DNA of 64,000 nucleotides from Sphingobium cyanobacteriorum (GCF_030580935.1 NZ_JAUQOM010000002.1:310001-374000); one strand, 5' to 3'. Shown: positions 37,610-46,808, counted from the first letter of the stretch. Program-made: numbers and translations. Notes: a model not told the origin generated them from the letters alone.

Positions 37610-38638
37610 TCAATAAGCGCGTGCTATCGCGAATTCGACCGCTTGCGTAAGGGCCGATTTCGCCTTGCCGGCATCGAACATGCCCAGCGCGTCGATTGCC
37701 CGCTGGCCATAATGGCGCGCCCGCGCCATCGTGTCGGCAATCGCGCCGGTCTTGCGCAGCAGGCCGGTGGCATAGGCCAGATCCTCGTCGCTGATCCGGT
37801 GGCCGGCAATCGCCGCCTTCCAGAAGGCGCGTTCCTCCTGCGAACCGCGCGCATAGGCCAGGATCACCGGCAGCGTCACCTTGCCGTCGCGGAAATCGTC
37901 GCCCGCATCCTTGCCCATGGTCGCGCCGTCCGATTCATAATCGATCGCGTCGTCGATCAACTGGAAGGCGATGCCCAGATTGCGGCCATAAACGTCCAGC
38001 GCCTGCTCCTCGCCCTCGCTGCGGTCGGCGACCACGGCGGAAATGCGACATGCGGCCGCGAACAGGGCGGCGGTCTTGGCGCCGATGATATCCAGATATT
38101 GTTCTTCGCTGGTGTCGATCTTGCGCTGCGCGGTCAACTGGTTGACCTCGCCCTCGGCGATCACCGCCGACGCATTGGATAGGATCTTGAGCACCTTGAG
38201 CGACTCGGCCTCGACCATCAGTTCGAACGAGCGCGAGAACAGGAAATCGCCGACCAGCACGCTGGCGCTGTTGCCCCAGATGATGTTGGCGGTCTTGCGG
38301 CCCCGGCGCAGGCCCGATCCGTCGACCACATCGTCGTGCAGCAACGTGGCGGTGTGGATGAACTCGACCGCGGCGGCCAGCTTGTAATGGCGGCTGCCCG
38401 CATATCCCACCAGGTCGGCGCAGGCCAGCGTCAGCATCGGCCGCAGCCGCTTGCCCCCGCCCGCGATCAGATGGCCCGCCAGTTCCGGGATCAGCGGAAT
38501 GCGCGACTGCATCCGGTCCAGAATGACGGCATTGACCTGGTTCATGCCATCGGCGACCAGGTTCAGGATGGGCGTAAGCGATGGCTCCGCTTTGGCGCGG
38601 CCGATCGCATGGACGTTACCGGGGGCTGGTGCTGTCAT
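37610..38638 (-). CDS. ispB: Long-chain polyprenyl diphosphate synthase
   Basis: 342-residue trans-prenyltransferase. The first aspartate-rich motif HDDVVD lies at 101-106 and the second reads LIDDAIDYESD. GGKRLRPML is the family's N-terminal motif. In sphingomonads the enzyme usually makes the decaprenyl side chain of ubiquinone-10; the exact chain length cannot be read here. ATG 38638 is chosen because 120 residues upstream in the open frame lie across the divergent chorismate mutase gene. The ispB label is by homology. Confidence 0.9.
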   Translation of the reverse strand: MTAPAPGNVHAIGRAKAEPSLTPILNLVADGMNQVNAVILDRMQSRIPLIPELAGHLIAGGGKRLRPMLTLACADLVGYAGSRHYKLAAAVEFIHTATLLHDDVVDGSGLRRGRKTANIIWGNSASVLVGDFLFSRSFELMVEAESLKVLKILSNASAVIAEGEVNQLTAQRKIDTSEEQYLDIIGAKTAALFAAACRISAVVADRSEGEEQALDVYGRNLGIAFQLIDDAIDYESDGATMGKDAGDDFRDGKVTLPVILAYARGSQEERAFWKAAIAGHRISDEDLAYATGLLRKTGAIADTMARARHYGQRAIDALGMFDAGKAKSALTQAVEFAIARAY

Positions 38639-38740
38639 GCGCGTCCTCTGGCTGCGCAAAATGTGAAAGGCAAGCGGGAATAGCTTGCGCGCGCGACAGG
38701 ATGCGGCAAAAAGCGCGCCATCTGGAACCGGAGGCCCCAC

Positions 38741-39022
38741 GTGGACGAGACACTGAACCGCTATCGCGAAAGCATCGACAATATCGACGCGGCGCTGGTG
38801 TTCATGCTGGCCGAACGGTTCAAGATCACCCAGGCGGTGGGCGAGCACAAGGCGACTCACGACCTGCCGCCCGCCGATGCCGGCCGCGAGGAACGCCAGA
38901 TCGCCCGGCTGCGCCAGCTTGCGCTGGACGCGAAGCTCGACCCCGACTTCACCGAAAAATTCCTGCGCTTCATCATCGACGAAGTGATCCGCCACCATGA
39001 AAGGCTGCGCGAGGGGCCATAG
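38741..39022 (+). CDS. Single-domain chorismate mutase (AroQ type)
   Basis: 93-residue all-helical chorismate mutase, converting chorismate to prephenate for Phe/Tyr synthesis. RYRESIDNIDAALVFMLAERFKIT and VGEHKA give the expected N-terminal Arg and active-site Lys, and REERQIARLR supplies the second set. It is cytoplasmic, with no signal peptide, and carries no fused prephenate dehydratase. The start is GTG 38741, seven bases after a GGAGG-like site. It is divergent from the polyprenyl synthase. Confidence 0.9.
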   Translation: MDETLNRYRESIDNIDAALVFMLAERFKITQAVGEHKATHDLPPADAGREERQIARLRQLALDAKLDPDFTEKFLRFIIDEVIRHHERLREGP

Positions 39023-39064
39023 TGCATGGTGCGGAAAAGCGGGCCCCGCTTTTAGCGGCGCATC

Positions 39065-39712
39065 CTATTCCCGGCCCGCGCGGATCGCCGCACCGCCCGC
39101 GAACGGCGTGATCGCGACCAGCAGCAGCGACGCTGCCCCCAGGAACTTGAGCGCCGCGCCGCTGCCATCGCCCAGCGTCCCCGCGCCAAAGATCAGCAGC
39201 GGCACCGCCAGCGGCAGCGCCAGCAAGCCGGCCAGCGCCCCGCTTGATCGCAGCCCGGCGGTCAGCGTCGCCACCAGCAGGCCCAGCGCCGCCAGCGCCG
39301 GGGTGCCGACCGCCAGGCCGATCTCCAGCTTCATGATTGTCGCGCCGTCCAGCTTCAGCAGCGCGGCGGCGGGCAGGGTGGCGATCATCAGCGGCGGGCC
39401 GAAGCCCAGCCAGTGTGCCGCCAGCCGCGCCATCACCACCATCTCCTCACCGATGCCGCGCAATGCGATCTGGTCCAGCACGCCCGCATCGCGATCGGGC
39501 GCGACCAGCCGGTCGACCGGCAGCAGGCTGGCGAGCAGCGCCGCGATCCACAGCATCCCGCCCCCGGTCCGCCCCAGCAGCGCCGCATCCGGGCCGACCG
39601 CAAAGGGATAGAGGCTGGCGACCAGCAGCAGGAACGCGACCGGCAGCCACAGCCCGGCCGACGCCCAGGCCTGCCGCAGGTCGCGCGCGCCCAGCAGCCA
39701 GAGCAGCCTCAT
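39065..39712 (-). CDS. ccmB: Heme exporter membrane subunit CcmB
   Basis: 215-residue membrane protein with six hydrophobic segments and the CcmB sequence RDLRQAW near the start. With CcmA it forms the ABC transporter of cytochrome c maturation system I, which supports release of holo-CcmE. It overlaps ccmA by four bases. The other ccm genes are not downstream; the next gene is the convergent chorismate mutase. Confidence 0.92.
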   Translation of the reverse strand: MRLLWLLGARDLRQAWASAGLWLPVAFLLLVASLYPFAVGPDAALLGRTGGGMLWIAALLASLLPVDRLVAPDRDAGVLDQIALRGIGEEMVVMARLAAHWLGFGPPLMIATLPAAALLKLDGATIMKLEIGLAVGTPALAALGLLVATLTAGLRSSGALAGLLALPLAVPLLIFGAGTLGDGSGAALKFLGAASLLLVAITPFAGGAAIRAGRE

Positions 39713-40308
39713 GCCGCTTCCGCCTGATAGTCGGCCAGCGCCAGCGTGACGGGCGCGGCGATCGGCAGCGGCTGGTGCGACGCGGCGAGCACGATCCCGC
39801 CCGTCGCCAGATGCGCCGCTACCGCCCGGCCGAGCAGGTCGAGCGATGCCATGTCCAGGCCATTGCCCGGCTCGTCCAGCAGCCAGATGGGCGCGCCACT
39901 GGCGATCACCCGCGCCAGCATCGCCCGCTTGCGCTGCCCGGTGGACAGCATCCGCACCGGCAGGTCGGCCAGCGGCGTCAGCGCCATCGCCGCCAGCGCA
40001 TCGGCCACCGCGCCCGGCCCGGCCCGGTCCAGCCGCGCCCAGAAATCCAGCGCCTTGGCCAGTGGCAGGTCCATGTCCAGCGCCAGCCGCTCGTCGGTCA
40101 GAGCGATCCCGCCTGACCGTTCTACCGTCCCGGCAAAGGCGGGCAGCAGACCGGCGACGACCCGCAACAGGCTGGACTTGCCGACGCCGTTCGGCCCGGT
40201 CAGCAACGCCCCGTCACCCGGCCCAAGCGCCAGGTCGACACCGGCAAACAGCATCCGCCCGCCGCGCAGGCAGGCAAGGCCGGTCAGGCGCAACGCCGCG
40301 CCGGTCAT
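39709..40308 (-). CDS. ccmA: Heme exporter ATPase CcmA
   Basis: 199-residue ABC ATPase. Walker A GPNGVGKS is at 38-45, the signature is LSTGQRKR and Walker B WLLDEPGNGLD. The degenerate signature (TGQ instead of SGGQ) is usual for CcmA. It powers the CcmAB(CD) complex in cytochrome c maturation. It overlaps the upstream zincin gene by four bases and ccmB by four bases, so the three genes form one transcription unit. Confidence 0.93.
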   Translation of the reverse strand: MTGAALRLTGLACLRGGRMLFAGVDLALGPGDGALLTGPNGVGKSSLLRVVAGLLPAFAGTVERSGGIALTDERLALDMDLPLAKALDFWARLDRAGPGAVADALAAMALTPLADLPVRMLSTGQRKRAMLARVIASGAPIWLLDEPGNGLDMASLDLLGRAVAAHLATGGIVLAASHQPLPIAAPVTLALADYQAEAA

Positions 40309-40712
40309 AAAGTGACCATATCCTCCAGCACATGCATGTCGATGTCGGACAGGCCGAAATGATGGCCGATCTCATGCACCACGACATGGGTGATCAGCGC
40401 GTCGAGCGGCACGCCCGTTTCCACCCATTCGTCCAGCAGCGGCCGGCGGAACAGATGCACGGTCGGCGGCAAATCCCCGGTCTGCGCCTCCTGTCCGATG
40501 CTGCGCCCGCTATAAAGGCCGGTCAGTTCGAACGGATCGTCCAGTTCCATGTCCTTGAGGATATCGGCCGACGCGAATTCCTCCACGAACAGCAGCACGC
40601 CATCCAGATGCTCGGCAAAGGGTGCGGGCAGGCGATTGAGCGCCGCGAGCGCCAATGTTTCGATTTCGTCCCTGGTGGGAGCGAAGCGGGGCGGTTGACC
40701 GATGGATGACAT
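40305..40712 (-). CDS. Zincin-like metallopeptidase
   Basis: 135-residue protein with the zinc motif [11 protein letters not shown] at residues 113-123, in which HExxH plus the Asp eight residues later fits the zincin type III/DUF1025-like metallopeptidase family. The motif is near the C-terminus, as in other members. There is no signal peptide, so it should act in the cytoplasm; its substrate is unknown. It is first in an overlapping three-gene unit with ccmA and ccmB, and divergent from phhB. Confidence 0.85.
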   Translation of the reverse strand: MSSIGQPPRFAPTRDEIETLALAALNRLPAPFAEHLDGVLLFVEEFASADILKDMELDDPFELTGLYSGRSIGQEAQTGDLPPTVHLFRRPLLDEWVETGVPLDALITHVVVHEIGHHFGLSDIDMHVLEDMVTL

Positions 40713-40751
40713 GGATCACATATAGCGAAAGCATGGTATCGGGATAGGGAC

Positions 40752-41042
40752 ATGATTGCAAAATTGACTGACGAGGAACGGGCGCTGGCGCTGGCCGACC
40801 TGCCCCAATGGACGCCGGTATCGGACCCGGATGGCCTGTCGCGCCGCTTCACCTTCGCCGATTTCAATGCGGCCTTCGGCTTCATGACGCGGGTGGCGAT
40901 CATGGCGGAGAAGGCGGACCATCATCCCGAATGGTCGAACGTCTATAACCGGGTGGACATCATCCTCACCACCCATGACGCGGGCGGCCTGTCGCAACGC
41001 GACATCGACCTGGCGAAGGCGATCGACGCCTTGGGTGCCTAA
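40752..41042 (+). CDS. phhB: 4a-hydroxytetrahydrobiopterin dehydratase
   Basis: 96-residue pterin-4a-carbinolamine dehydratase. The substrate-binding motif [16 protein letters not shown] and the C-terminal [13 protein letters not shown] are standard. The enzyme regenerates the pterin cofactor after aromatic amino acid hydroxylases; in bacteria without a hydroxylase it may have other pterin roles. No phenylalanine hydroxylase is visible in the window. Its stop is right before the inverted repeat region. Confidence 0.95.
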   Translation: MIAKLTDEERALALADLPQWTPVSDPDGLSRRFTFADFNAAFGFMTRVAIMAEKADHHPEWSNVYNRVDIILTTHDAGGLSQRDIDLAKAIDALGA

Positions 41043-41043
41043 T

Positions 41044-41202
41044 GTGGTGGATTTGAAATTCGCCACATTTTTCGGCAAGGTTGGGCGCGAATTTCAAATC
41101 CTTGAACCACGCTGGAATCAGATATTTGCTCGTGACCCTTATGAATCTGAAGTTCGTTCAACGTCTGCCAAATAAGGTGACGAACTTTCAGATTCGGGTC
41201 AC
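41044..41202. repeat. Two consecutive large inverted repeats, unexplained
   Basis: The gap after phhB holds two stem-loops that are much richer in A/T than the flanking genes. In the first, 41049-41063 is the exact reverse complement of 41087-41101 (15 bases), extended by GTGGT 41044-41048 with ACCAC 41106-41110. In the second, GTGACCC 41132-41138 and GAATCTGA...AGTTCGT 41143-41157 pair with 41180-41202, with small bulges. The words differ from the other repeat families in the window. No coding frame is convincing here. Confidence 0.75.
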
Positions 41203-41214
41203 TGGCAACCGCGC

Positions 41215-41721
41215 TTAATAGCGCGTCACGCCCTCGATATGATCGTCATAATTCTTGAGCGCGGCGATCACCGAAGGTTCGGCGGCATAGCGCCGCCGCA
41301 GCATCGCCAGCCGGGCGTCGGTGCCGGTGCACAATTCCGCCACGCTGTCCGCGATATAGGCGCGGCGTTCGGCGTCATAGGGTTCCTCGCCGCGGAAATG
41401 ATCGCATCCGTCGCGATCGACCATGAAGGCGGTGACTTCCTGCGGGAAGGGCTGTGCCGACAGGCCATCGTCGGACGGCGGCAGGTCCAGCGCATTGCGC
41501 GGGGCGGGCTGGGCGCGCACGGTGACGACCGGCGACGGCGCGACCGGCGCGGCGACATTTTCGACCGGATCGGGCTGCGGCGCGGGTTCGGACGGGGCGA
41601 TCGCGACCGGGGCAGGGGCCGCGCCATTGTCCGCCTGGGCGCTGTCGTCGGAGGACGAACGGCATCCGCCAGCCAAGGCCAGCATCAGCATCCCAGCAAC
41701 CAGACCCGCACGCCCGCTCAC
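41215..41721 (-). CDS. Predicted lipoprotein of unknown function
   Basis: 168-residue protein with a signal peptide ending LALAGGC, which is close to a lipobox with the lipidated Cys at about residue 20. A Pro/Ala-rich linker of about 60 residues follows, then a conserved-looking C-terminal half with two cysteines (DGCDHFRGEEPYD and AELCTGT) that may form a disulfide. I recognise no family. The GTG start overlaps the stop of the patatin-like gene, so the two are probably translated together. Confidence 0.7.
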   Translation of the reverse strand: MSGRAGLVAGMLMLALAGGCRSSSDDSAQADNGAAPAPVAIAPSEPAPQPDPVENVAAPVAPSPVVTVRAQPAPRNALDLPPSDDGLSAQPFPQEVTAFMVDRDGCDHFRGEEPYDAERRAYIADSVAELCTGTDARLAMLRRRYAAEPSVIAALKNYDDHIEGVTRY

Positions 41722-44063
41722 CCGATTTCCTCCCGCAGGCTGGCGATGAGGTCGGCCACATGGGGCAGCCGCGACTCTTCCTCGTCAAGGATCGCCAGAA
41801 ACGCGGCCCGCCTATAGTCGCGCAATGCGTCGGGCGAAAGGCGGCTTGCTGCGGGCATGGTGGAATTTACGATGTCCAGAAGCCGCTCGACCCCGTGCAG
41901 CCGCCCCCACAGATAGTCATTCTCGCGATAGGCCCTGCTAAAAAAGGCGCCGAAATTGTTGAATTCAATACCTTTCAAGGTCGCCGCTGCGCCGCCGCTA
42001 CGGATTGCGCCACAATCTTCGGGCGAAATCCGGTCGACCTTGACCGGATCATATTCATCCAGACTGTCACCCTGAAGCAACGGTAGCGTGGCGATGTCGG
42101 TGAAGGGAAAGCCCAGATAAGCGAGCAGCATCGTCCGCCGCCCCGCCTTGGGCAGCGCGGCAAAGGCTTCGGCCAGCATCAGGTCGGCCTGCTCGTCGCG
42201 CGCCTTCAATCCGCGCGCCTGCGCCACCGCCGCCAGCGCCGCGCCCGCATCGGTCGGCACCGTCTTGGCCGCCGCGATCACGTCCGCCCCGTGAAAATCG
42301 CTGTCCTCGCATTCGGCATAGAGGGTCAGCGCGCCATAGATGGCGTCGTGCATCGCCAGCACCGCCGCATCGTCAGCTTCCGCCTCCAGTTCCAGCGTAT
42401 CGGCCAGCCGCCGCGCCAGAAAGCGCAGCCGGCGGATGCGGAAGGACAGGTCATGCGCGCGGAAGAAGGCGACCGGGGCGCTTGCCGAACCCTTATCCTC
42501 GCTGAGCTGGTCAGCCCCTGTCTTGCGGATTTCGGCCCAGATCGCCTGGCGATAGGCTTCGCGCATCATCGCGCTATCCTCGCCGGACAGGCGGAACAGC
42601 AGTGCACAGAGCGATTCCACGATGCCCGACAGCTTCATATGGCCATAAGCGGGATAGGCGAAGCCTGCCGCGCTCGCCGCGCGCTGCTGCGCCTTGGACC
42701 GCCAGGCCGACAACCGCGCCGGGGTCGGCCGGTCCAGGAACAGCATCCGCCCGACCGCGTCCTCCACCTCCGCCTCTATGCCCGGCCGCAGCGCATCCAA
42801 TATCCGCCGCATCCGCCGGATCTGCGCCGAATGGCGATCGATCGCCTCCAGATTGTCGCGGATCGGCTGTTCGCGCGGAATGTCCGACAATGCGCCGAAA
42901 ATGGTGCGGAAGAAGCCGGGCAGGGGCGCGTCCTCCCCGGTCGGTGCGTCGACCTGCTCCCCTTCCTTGTTCAGGCGGATGGAACGATGCCCCGGCTTGG
43001 GATCGATATAGACGAAGCGCCGGTCGACCTCGCGCCGCGACGGCCGGTTGCGCAGCGCGCCGATCGCCTGGGCGAAGGGGGCGTTGGCCAGCACCGATCC
43101 GTCGATCAGCACCGCGTCCTGCGCCGTTCCGCGCGCGGCATGGCGGGGCAGGGCGCGCGCCAGGAAGGCGTCGCGCGTCGGCCAGGCGCGATGGCGGCGC
43201 TTGAGCACCCGGTCCAGCTCACGCACGGTGAAGGGCGGGAAGGCGCCGGGAAAACTGGCCGTGGCCCGCGCCGCGAACACCAGTTCGACCGCATCGGCAA
43301 AGGGCCGCTTCCCGCCTTCCTGCCCCCGGCCGCGCGCGCGAAAGCCGATCGACAGGCGATGTTCCGTCTCGATCACTTGCGGCGGGCTGTTGAGGTGGAG
43401 GCTCTGGGGATGCCCCTCGAAATCGGTGACGGTCACGAACAGATCGAGCGGATGCCCGTCGGGCAACAGCGGCAAACCTGTCTCCGCCGTCGCCATCGCG
43501 TCGAACGCATCGATCAGCATGGTCGAGAAAATCTCCCCGCCAAAGGGCGGCTCGAACCAGCGCGAGCGGATGAAGCGCGACAGTTTCATCCGCACCTCCT
43601 CGCGCGTGTCGGGGGCGACGGTGCGTTCCACCGCGTCCCCCGGTCGCCGCGCCGCCATCCACACCAGCGGCGTCGCCCAGAATTTGGTCATGGCCCGCGC
43701 CGGCCGCGCATCGGGATCGAGCAGCCGGTCGACATCGGCATTGTCCAGCCACAGGTCGGTCAGCGGCTCCAGCGACTGGCCCGTCTCGATCGCCTGCGCC
43801 AGGAATATGCCATTGATCCCCCCCGCGCTCGCCCCTGCGATAATGTCGGGTATGACGCGCAGCCTTACCCCGCTCTGCGCTTCGATCGCCGCCAGCATCT
43901 GGCGATAGACCGCTTCGCTGCCGGCGCTGGCGGGCGCATGATCGTGAAAGGCCCGGCTTGCCCGCGCCAGCCGCCACACCTCCTTGGTGATGCCATGCAT
44001 GTAGATGGCCAGGCTGATCCCGCCATAGCAGACCAGCGCCAGCCGTAATTCCCTCTCCTTCAT
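41718..44063 (-). CDS. Large patatin-like acyl hydrolase
   Basis: 781-residue patatin-domain protein. The N-terminus LVCYGGISLAIYMHGITKEVWR supplies the oxyanion loop, GASAGG at 77-82 the nucleophile Ser79, and LIDGSVLANAPF the catalytic Asp. Such Ser-Asp dyad enzymes hydrolyse lipid acyl chains. The remaining 450 residues are mainly helical and fit the DUF3376-type extension of large bacterial patatins. There is no signal peptide. Substrate unknown. A GTGA overlap couples it to a lipoprotein gene. Confidence 0.88.
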   Translation of the reverse strand: MKERELRLALVCYGGISLAIYMHGITKEVWRLARASRAFHDHAPASAGSEAVYRQMLAAIEAQSGVRLRVIPDIIAGASAGGINGIFLAQAIETGQSLEPLTDLWLDNADVDRLLDPDARPARAMTKFWATPLVWMAARRPGDAVERTVAPDTREEVRMKLSRFIRSRWFEPPFGGEIFSTMLIDAFDAMATAETGLPLLPDGHPLDLFVTVTDFEGHPQSLHLNSPPQVIETEHRLSIGFRARGRGQEGGKRPFADAVELVFAARATASFPGAFPPFTVRELDRVLKRRHRAWPTRDAFLARALPRHAARGTAQDAVLIDGSVLANAPFAQAIGALRNRPSRREVDRRFVYIDPKPGHRSIRLNKEGEQVDAPTGEDAPLPGFFRTIFGALSDIPREQPIRDNLEAIDRHSAQIRRMRRILDALRPGIEAEVEDAVGRMLFLDRPTPARLSAWRSKAQQRAASAAGFAYPAYGHMKLSGIVESLCALLFRLSGEDSAMMREAYRQAIWAEIRKTGADQLSEDKGSASAPVAFFRAHDLSFRIRRLRFLARRLADTLELEAEADDAAVLAMHDAIYGALTLYAECEDSDFHGADVIAAAKTVPTDAGAALAAVAQARGLKARDEQADLMLAEAFAALPKAGRRTMLLAYLGFPFTDIATLPLLQGDSLDEYDPVKVDRISPEDCGAIRSGGAAATLKGIEFNNFGAFFSRAYRENDYLWGRLHGVERLLDIVNSTMPAASRLSPDALRDYRRAAFLAILDEEESRLPHVADLIASLREEIG

Positions 44064-44123
44064 GAACCGAAGGTCGCAGAGGCAAGCGCCATTGTCGAGG
44101 CCGCTGATAGAAGGGGCGGGGGC

Positions 44124-44822
44124 CTATCCAAGCGCAAATTCCGCCCAGATCGGCAGATGGTCGGACGCCTTGCGCGCTGCGGCGCTTTCGTGCACCCCGC
44201 AATCCTTCAACGTCAGCCTGCTACAATGCATGATCCGGTCGAGCCGCGCCACCGGCCGCCGCGCATGGAAGCTGCGTCCGCACGGCGCAAAACTGTAATG
44301 CCGCGCAAAATCGGCGAGGCAGCCGCGCCCCGCGCTCCATTCGTTGAGGTCGCCCATCAGCACGGTGGGCATCGCCGCCCCCTGTGCCGCGGCATGGATC
44401 ACCGCCGCCGCCTGCCGCCGCCGCCACAGGCCCGACAGGTCCAGATGCATCCCGAACACCCGCACCGTCGCGCCGTTCAGCCGCACTTCCGCCATGGTCG
44501 CGCCGCGTGGTTCCAGGCAGGGCAGGTGCAGCACGTCATGGCCCGCCACCTCGGCCGCCTTGCGCACCAGGATCGCATTGCCATGCCAGCCCATCGAATC
44601 CGTCTGCACATTCAGCGGCACCGGCCGATATCCGCTCTGCTGCTCCATCAGCAGCGGCGGGATCGCGGCCGACCGCACGCCAAAGCGCCGGTCCGCCTCC
44701 TGCAACGCGACGATGTCCGCATCCACCTCCGCCAGCACCTCCAGCACCCGTTCGGGCATCCGTCGCCGGTCGGTGCCGATGGCCTTGCGGATATTGTAGC
44801 TCGCGACGCGGATCGTTTTCAT
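44124..44822 (-). CDS. Endonuclease/exonuclease/phosphatase-family hydrolase
   Basis: 232-residue EEP-fold metal-dependent phosphodiesterase. SYNIRKAIG at residues 8-16 gives the catalytic Asn, LQEAD the metal Glu, GDLNEW the Asp/Asn pair and KASDHLPIWAEF the C-terminal DH motif. Family members act on nucleic acids, inositol phosphates or phospholipids, so the substrate is open. It lacks a signal peptide. It lies 60 bases upstream of the patatin-like gene on the same strand and is divergent from radA. Confidence 0.88.
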   Translation of the reverse strand: MKTIRVASYNIRKAIGTDRRRMPERVLEVLAEVDADIVALQEADRRFGVRSAAIPPLLMEQQSGYRPVPLNVQTDSMGWHGNAILVRKAAEVAGHDVLHLPCLEPRGATMAEVRLNGATVRVFGMHLDLSGLWRRRQAAAVIHAAAQGAAMPTVLMGDLNEWSAGRGCLADFARHYSFAPCGRSFHARRPVARLDRIMHCSRLTLKDCGVHESAAARKASDHLPIWAEFALG

Positions 44823-44910
44823 ATCGTTTCAATGCGCCAGTGCGGTGGATGTTTCCAGACGATGTTGCGATGTTCTTGCAATGTTCGCGCCGTCCCGGCA
44901 TATCGGGACC

Positions 44911-46278
44911 ATGGCCAAGGCAAAACGCAAATTCGTCTGTCAGCAATGCGGCACCGTCTCCAGCCGGTGGCAGGGCCAGTGCGAGGATTGCGGCGAATGG
45001 AACAGCATCGTCGAGGAAGCGGGCGAGACGGTCTTTTCCGCCCGGCATGACCTGCAAAATGGCGGACGTGCCATCACGCTCGTCAGCCTTGACAGCGCCG
45101 TCGAACTGCCCCCGCGCACCAGCACCGGCATTGCGGAGTTCGACCGGGCGCTGGGCGGCGGCATCGTCACCGGGTCCGCGACGCTGATCGGCGGCGATCC
45201 GGGCATCGGCAAATCGACCCTGCTGCTCCAGGCGGCGGCGCGCATCGCCTCGCGCGGATTGTCGGTCGCCTATATCAGCGGGGAGGAAGCCGCCGATCAG
45301 GTCCGCCTGCGCGCCCAGCGCCTTGGCCTTGGCAATGCCCCGGTCATGCTCGCCAGCGCCACATCGGTGCGCGACATATTGACGACGCTGGGGGAAGGGC
45401 CGCCGCCCGCCCTGCTCATCATCGATTCCATCCAGACCATGCACAGCGACCTGATCGAAGGCGCGCCGGGCACCGTCAGCCAGGTCCGCGCCTCGTCCCA
45501 GGAACTCATCAAATTCGCCAAGCAGCGCGGCACCGCGCTGATCCTGGTCGGGCATGTGACCAAGGATGGCAGCATCGCCGGTCCGCGCGTGCTCGAACAT
45601 ATGGTCGACACCGTGCTGGCGTTCGAAGGGGAACGCAGCCACCAGTATCGCATCCTGCGCGCGGTCAAGAACCGCTTCGGCGGCACGGACGAGATCGGCG
45701 TATTCGCCATGGTGGCCGAAGGGCTGGAGGAGGTCGCCAACCCGTCCGCCCTGTTCCTCACCAACCGGGACGAGACGGTGACGGGCGCGACCGTGTTCCC
45801 CGCGCTGGAAGGCACCCGGCCGGTGCTGGTGGAAATCCAGGCGCTGGTCGTGCGCCTGTCCAGCGGCGCGACGCCCAGACGTGCGGTGGTCGGCTGGGAC
45901 AGCGGACGGCTGGCGATGATATTGGCGGTGCTGGAGGCGCGCTGCGGCCTCAGTTTCTCGACCTGCGAAGTCTATCTTAACGTCGCGGGTGGCTATCGCC
46001 TGTCGGACCCGGCGGCCGACCTCGCCGTCGCCGCCGCGCTCATCTCCGCCATGTCAGAACGCCCGGTGCCTGCTGACATCGTGCTGTTCGGCGAAATCGC
46101 CCTGTCGAGCGAAATTCGCCCCGTCGCCCATTCGCCGCTACGCCTGCGCGAAGCCGCCAAGCTGGGCTTTACCCGCGCCTTCATCCCGGCCTCGGCCGCC
46201 GACGGGGTCAAGGGAATCGCGGTCAGCGGTTTCCGCACCCTTGCAGGGCTGGTTGACCAGATGCTGGGACGCGGATAG
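44911..46278 (+). CDS. radA: DNA repair protein RadA
   Basis: 455-residue recombination helicase that extends RecA-made joints. A four-Cys zinc finger uses C10, C13, C24 and C27. Walker A GDPGIGKST is at 95-103, the RadA-specific KNRFG motif at about residue 252, and the C-terminal third is the Lon-like domain. ATG 44911 is chosen over an in-frame start at 44845, whose extra residues are not part of the family. It is 11 bases upstream of cvpA. Confidence 0.96.
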   Translation: MAKAKRKFVCQQCGTVSSRWQGQCEDCGEWNSIVEEAGETVFSARHDLQNGGRAITLVSLDSAVELPPRTSTGIAEFDRALGGGIVTGSATLIGGDPGIGKSTLLLQAAARIASRGLSVAYISGEEAADQVRLRAQRLGLGNAPVMLASATSVRDILTTLGEGPPPALLIIDSIQTMHSDLIEGAPGTVSQVRASSQELIKFAKQRGTALILVGHVTKDGSIAGPRVLEHMVDTVLAFEGERSHQYRILRAVKNRFGGTDEIGVFAMVAEGLEEVANPSALFLTNRDETVTGATVFPALEGTRPVLVEIQALVVRLSSGATPRRAVVGWDSGRLAMILAVLEARCGLSFSTCEVYLNVAGGYRLSDPAADLAVAAALISAMSERPVPADIVLFGEIALSSEIRPVAHSPLRLREAAKLGFTRAFIPASAADGVKGIAVSGFRTLAGLVDQMLGRG

Positions 46279-46289
46279 CCACAGGCGCA

Positions 46290-46808
46290 ATGAACGCCAT
46301 CGACATTCTCGTCCTGCTCGCCATCGGCGGATGCGCCCTGTTGGGCCTCATGCGCGGCTTCGTGCTGGAAACCCTCTCGCTCATCGCCTGGGTGCTGGCG
46401 ATCTTCGCCATCCGCCTGTTCCACGCCTCCGCCGCCGAACTGCTCAGCGCCTTCGTCGGCAGCCCCAGCGGCGCGGCGGTGCTGGCGCTGGTCCTCGTTT
46501 TCGGCGTCACCTTCGGCGTCGGCAAGCTGATCGCCCACGCCATCGGCCGCCGCACGCGCCAGTCGGTGCTGGGGCCGGTCGACCGGGTGCTGGGCGCGGG
46601 CTTCGGCGCGGTGAAGGGCCTCATCGGCGCGACCCTGATCTTCCTCGCCTTCAGCCTGGTCTATGACACATTCTACGGCAGCGGCGCCCGCCGCCCCGAC
46701 TGGCTGAGCGACGCGCGCACCTATCCCCTGCTCAACGCCAGCGGCCAGGCGATCAGCGAATTTCTGGCCGAACAGCGCGCGAAGAAGCCGGCGGCGGCGG
46801 ATCGTTAG
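46290..46808 (+). CDS. cvpA: CvpA-family membrane protein
   Basis: 172-residue membrane protein with four hydrophobic segments and the CvpA features IDILVLL at the start, GLMRGFVLE near residue 23 and VDRVLGAGFGAVKGL in the middle. CvpA was named for colicin V production and is now linked to envelope homeostasis; its mechanism is unclear. It probably shares a transcript with radA. Confidence 0.9.
   Translation: MNAIDILVLLAIGGCALLGLMRGFVLETLSLIAWVLAIFAIRLFHASAAELLSAFVGSPSGAAVLALVLVFGVTFGVGKLIAHAIGRRTRQSVLGPVDRVLGAGFGAVKGLIGATLIFLAFSLVYDTFYGSGARRPDWLSDARTYPLLNASGQAISEFLAEQRAKKPAAADR

Noticed and set aside
40975-41175. A short + strand frame running out of phhB into the inverted repeats
   Set aside because: It overlaps phhB in another frame, has no ribosome-binding site and its second half is made of the repeat sequence.
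42291-44048. A 585-residue open frame on the + strand opposite the patatin-like gene
   Set aside because: Antisense frame without motifs; the - strand frame has the Ser-Asp dyad and a coupled neighbour.
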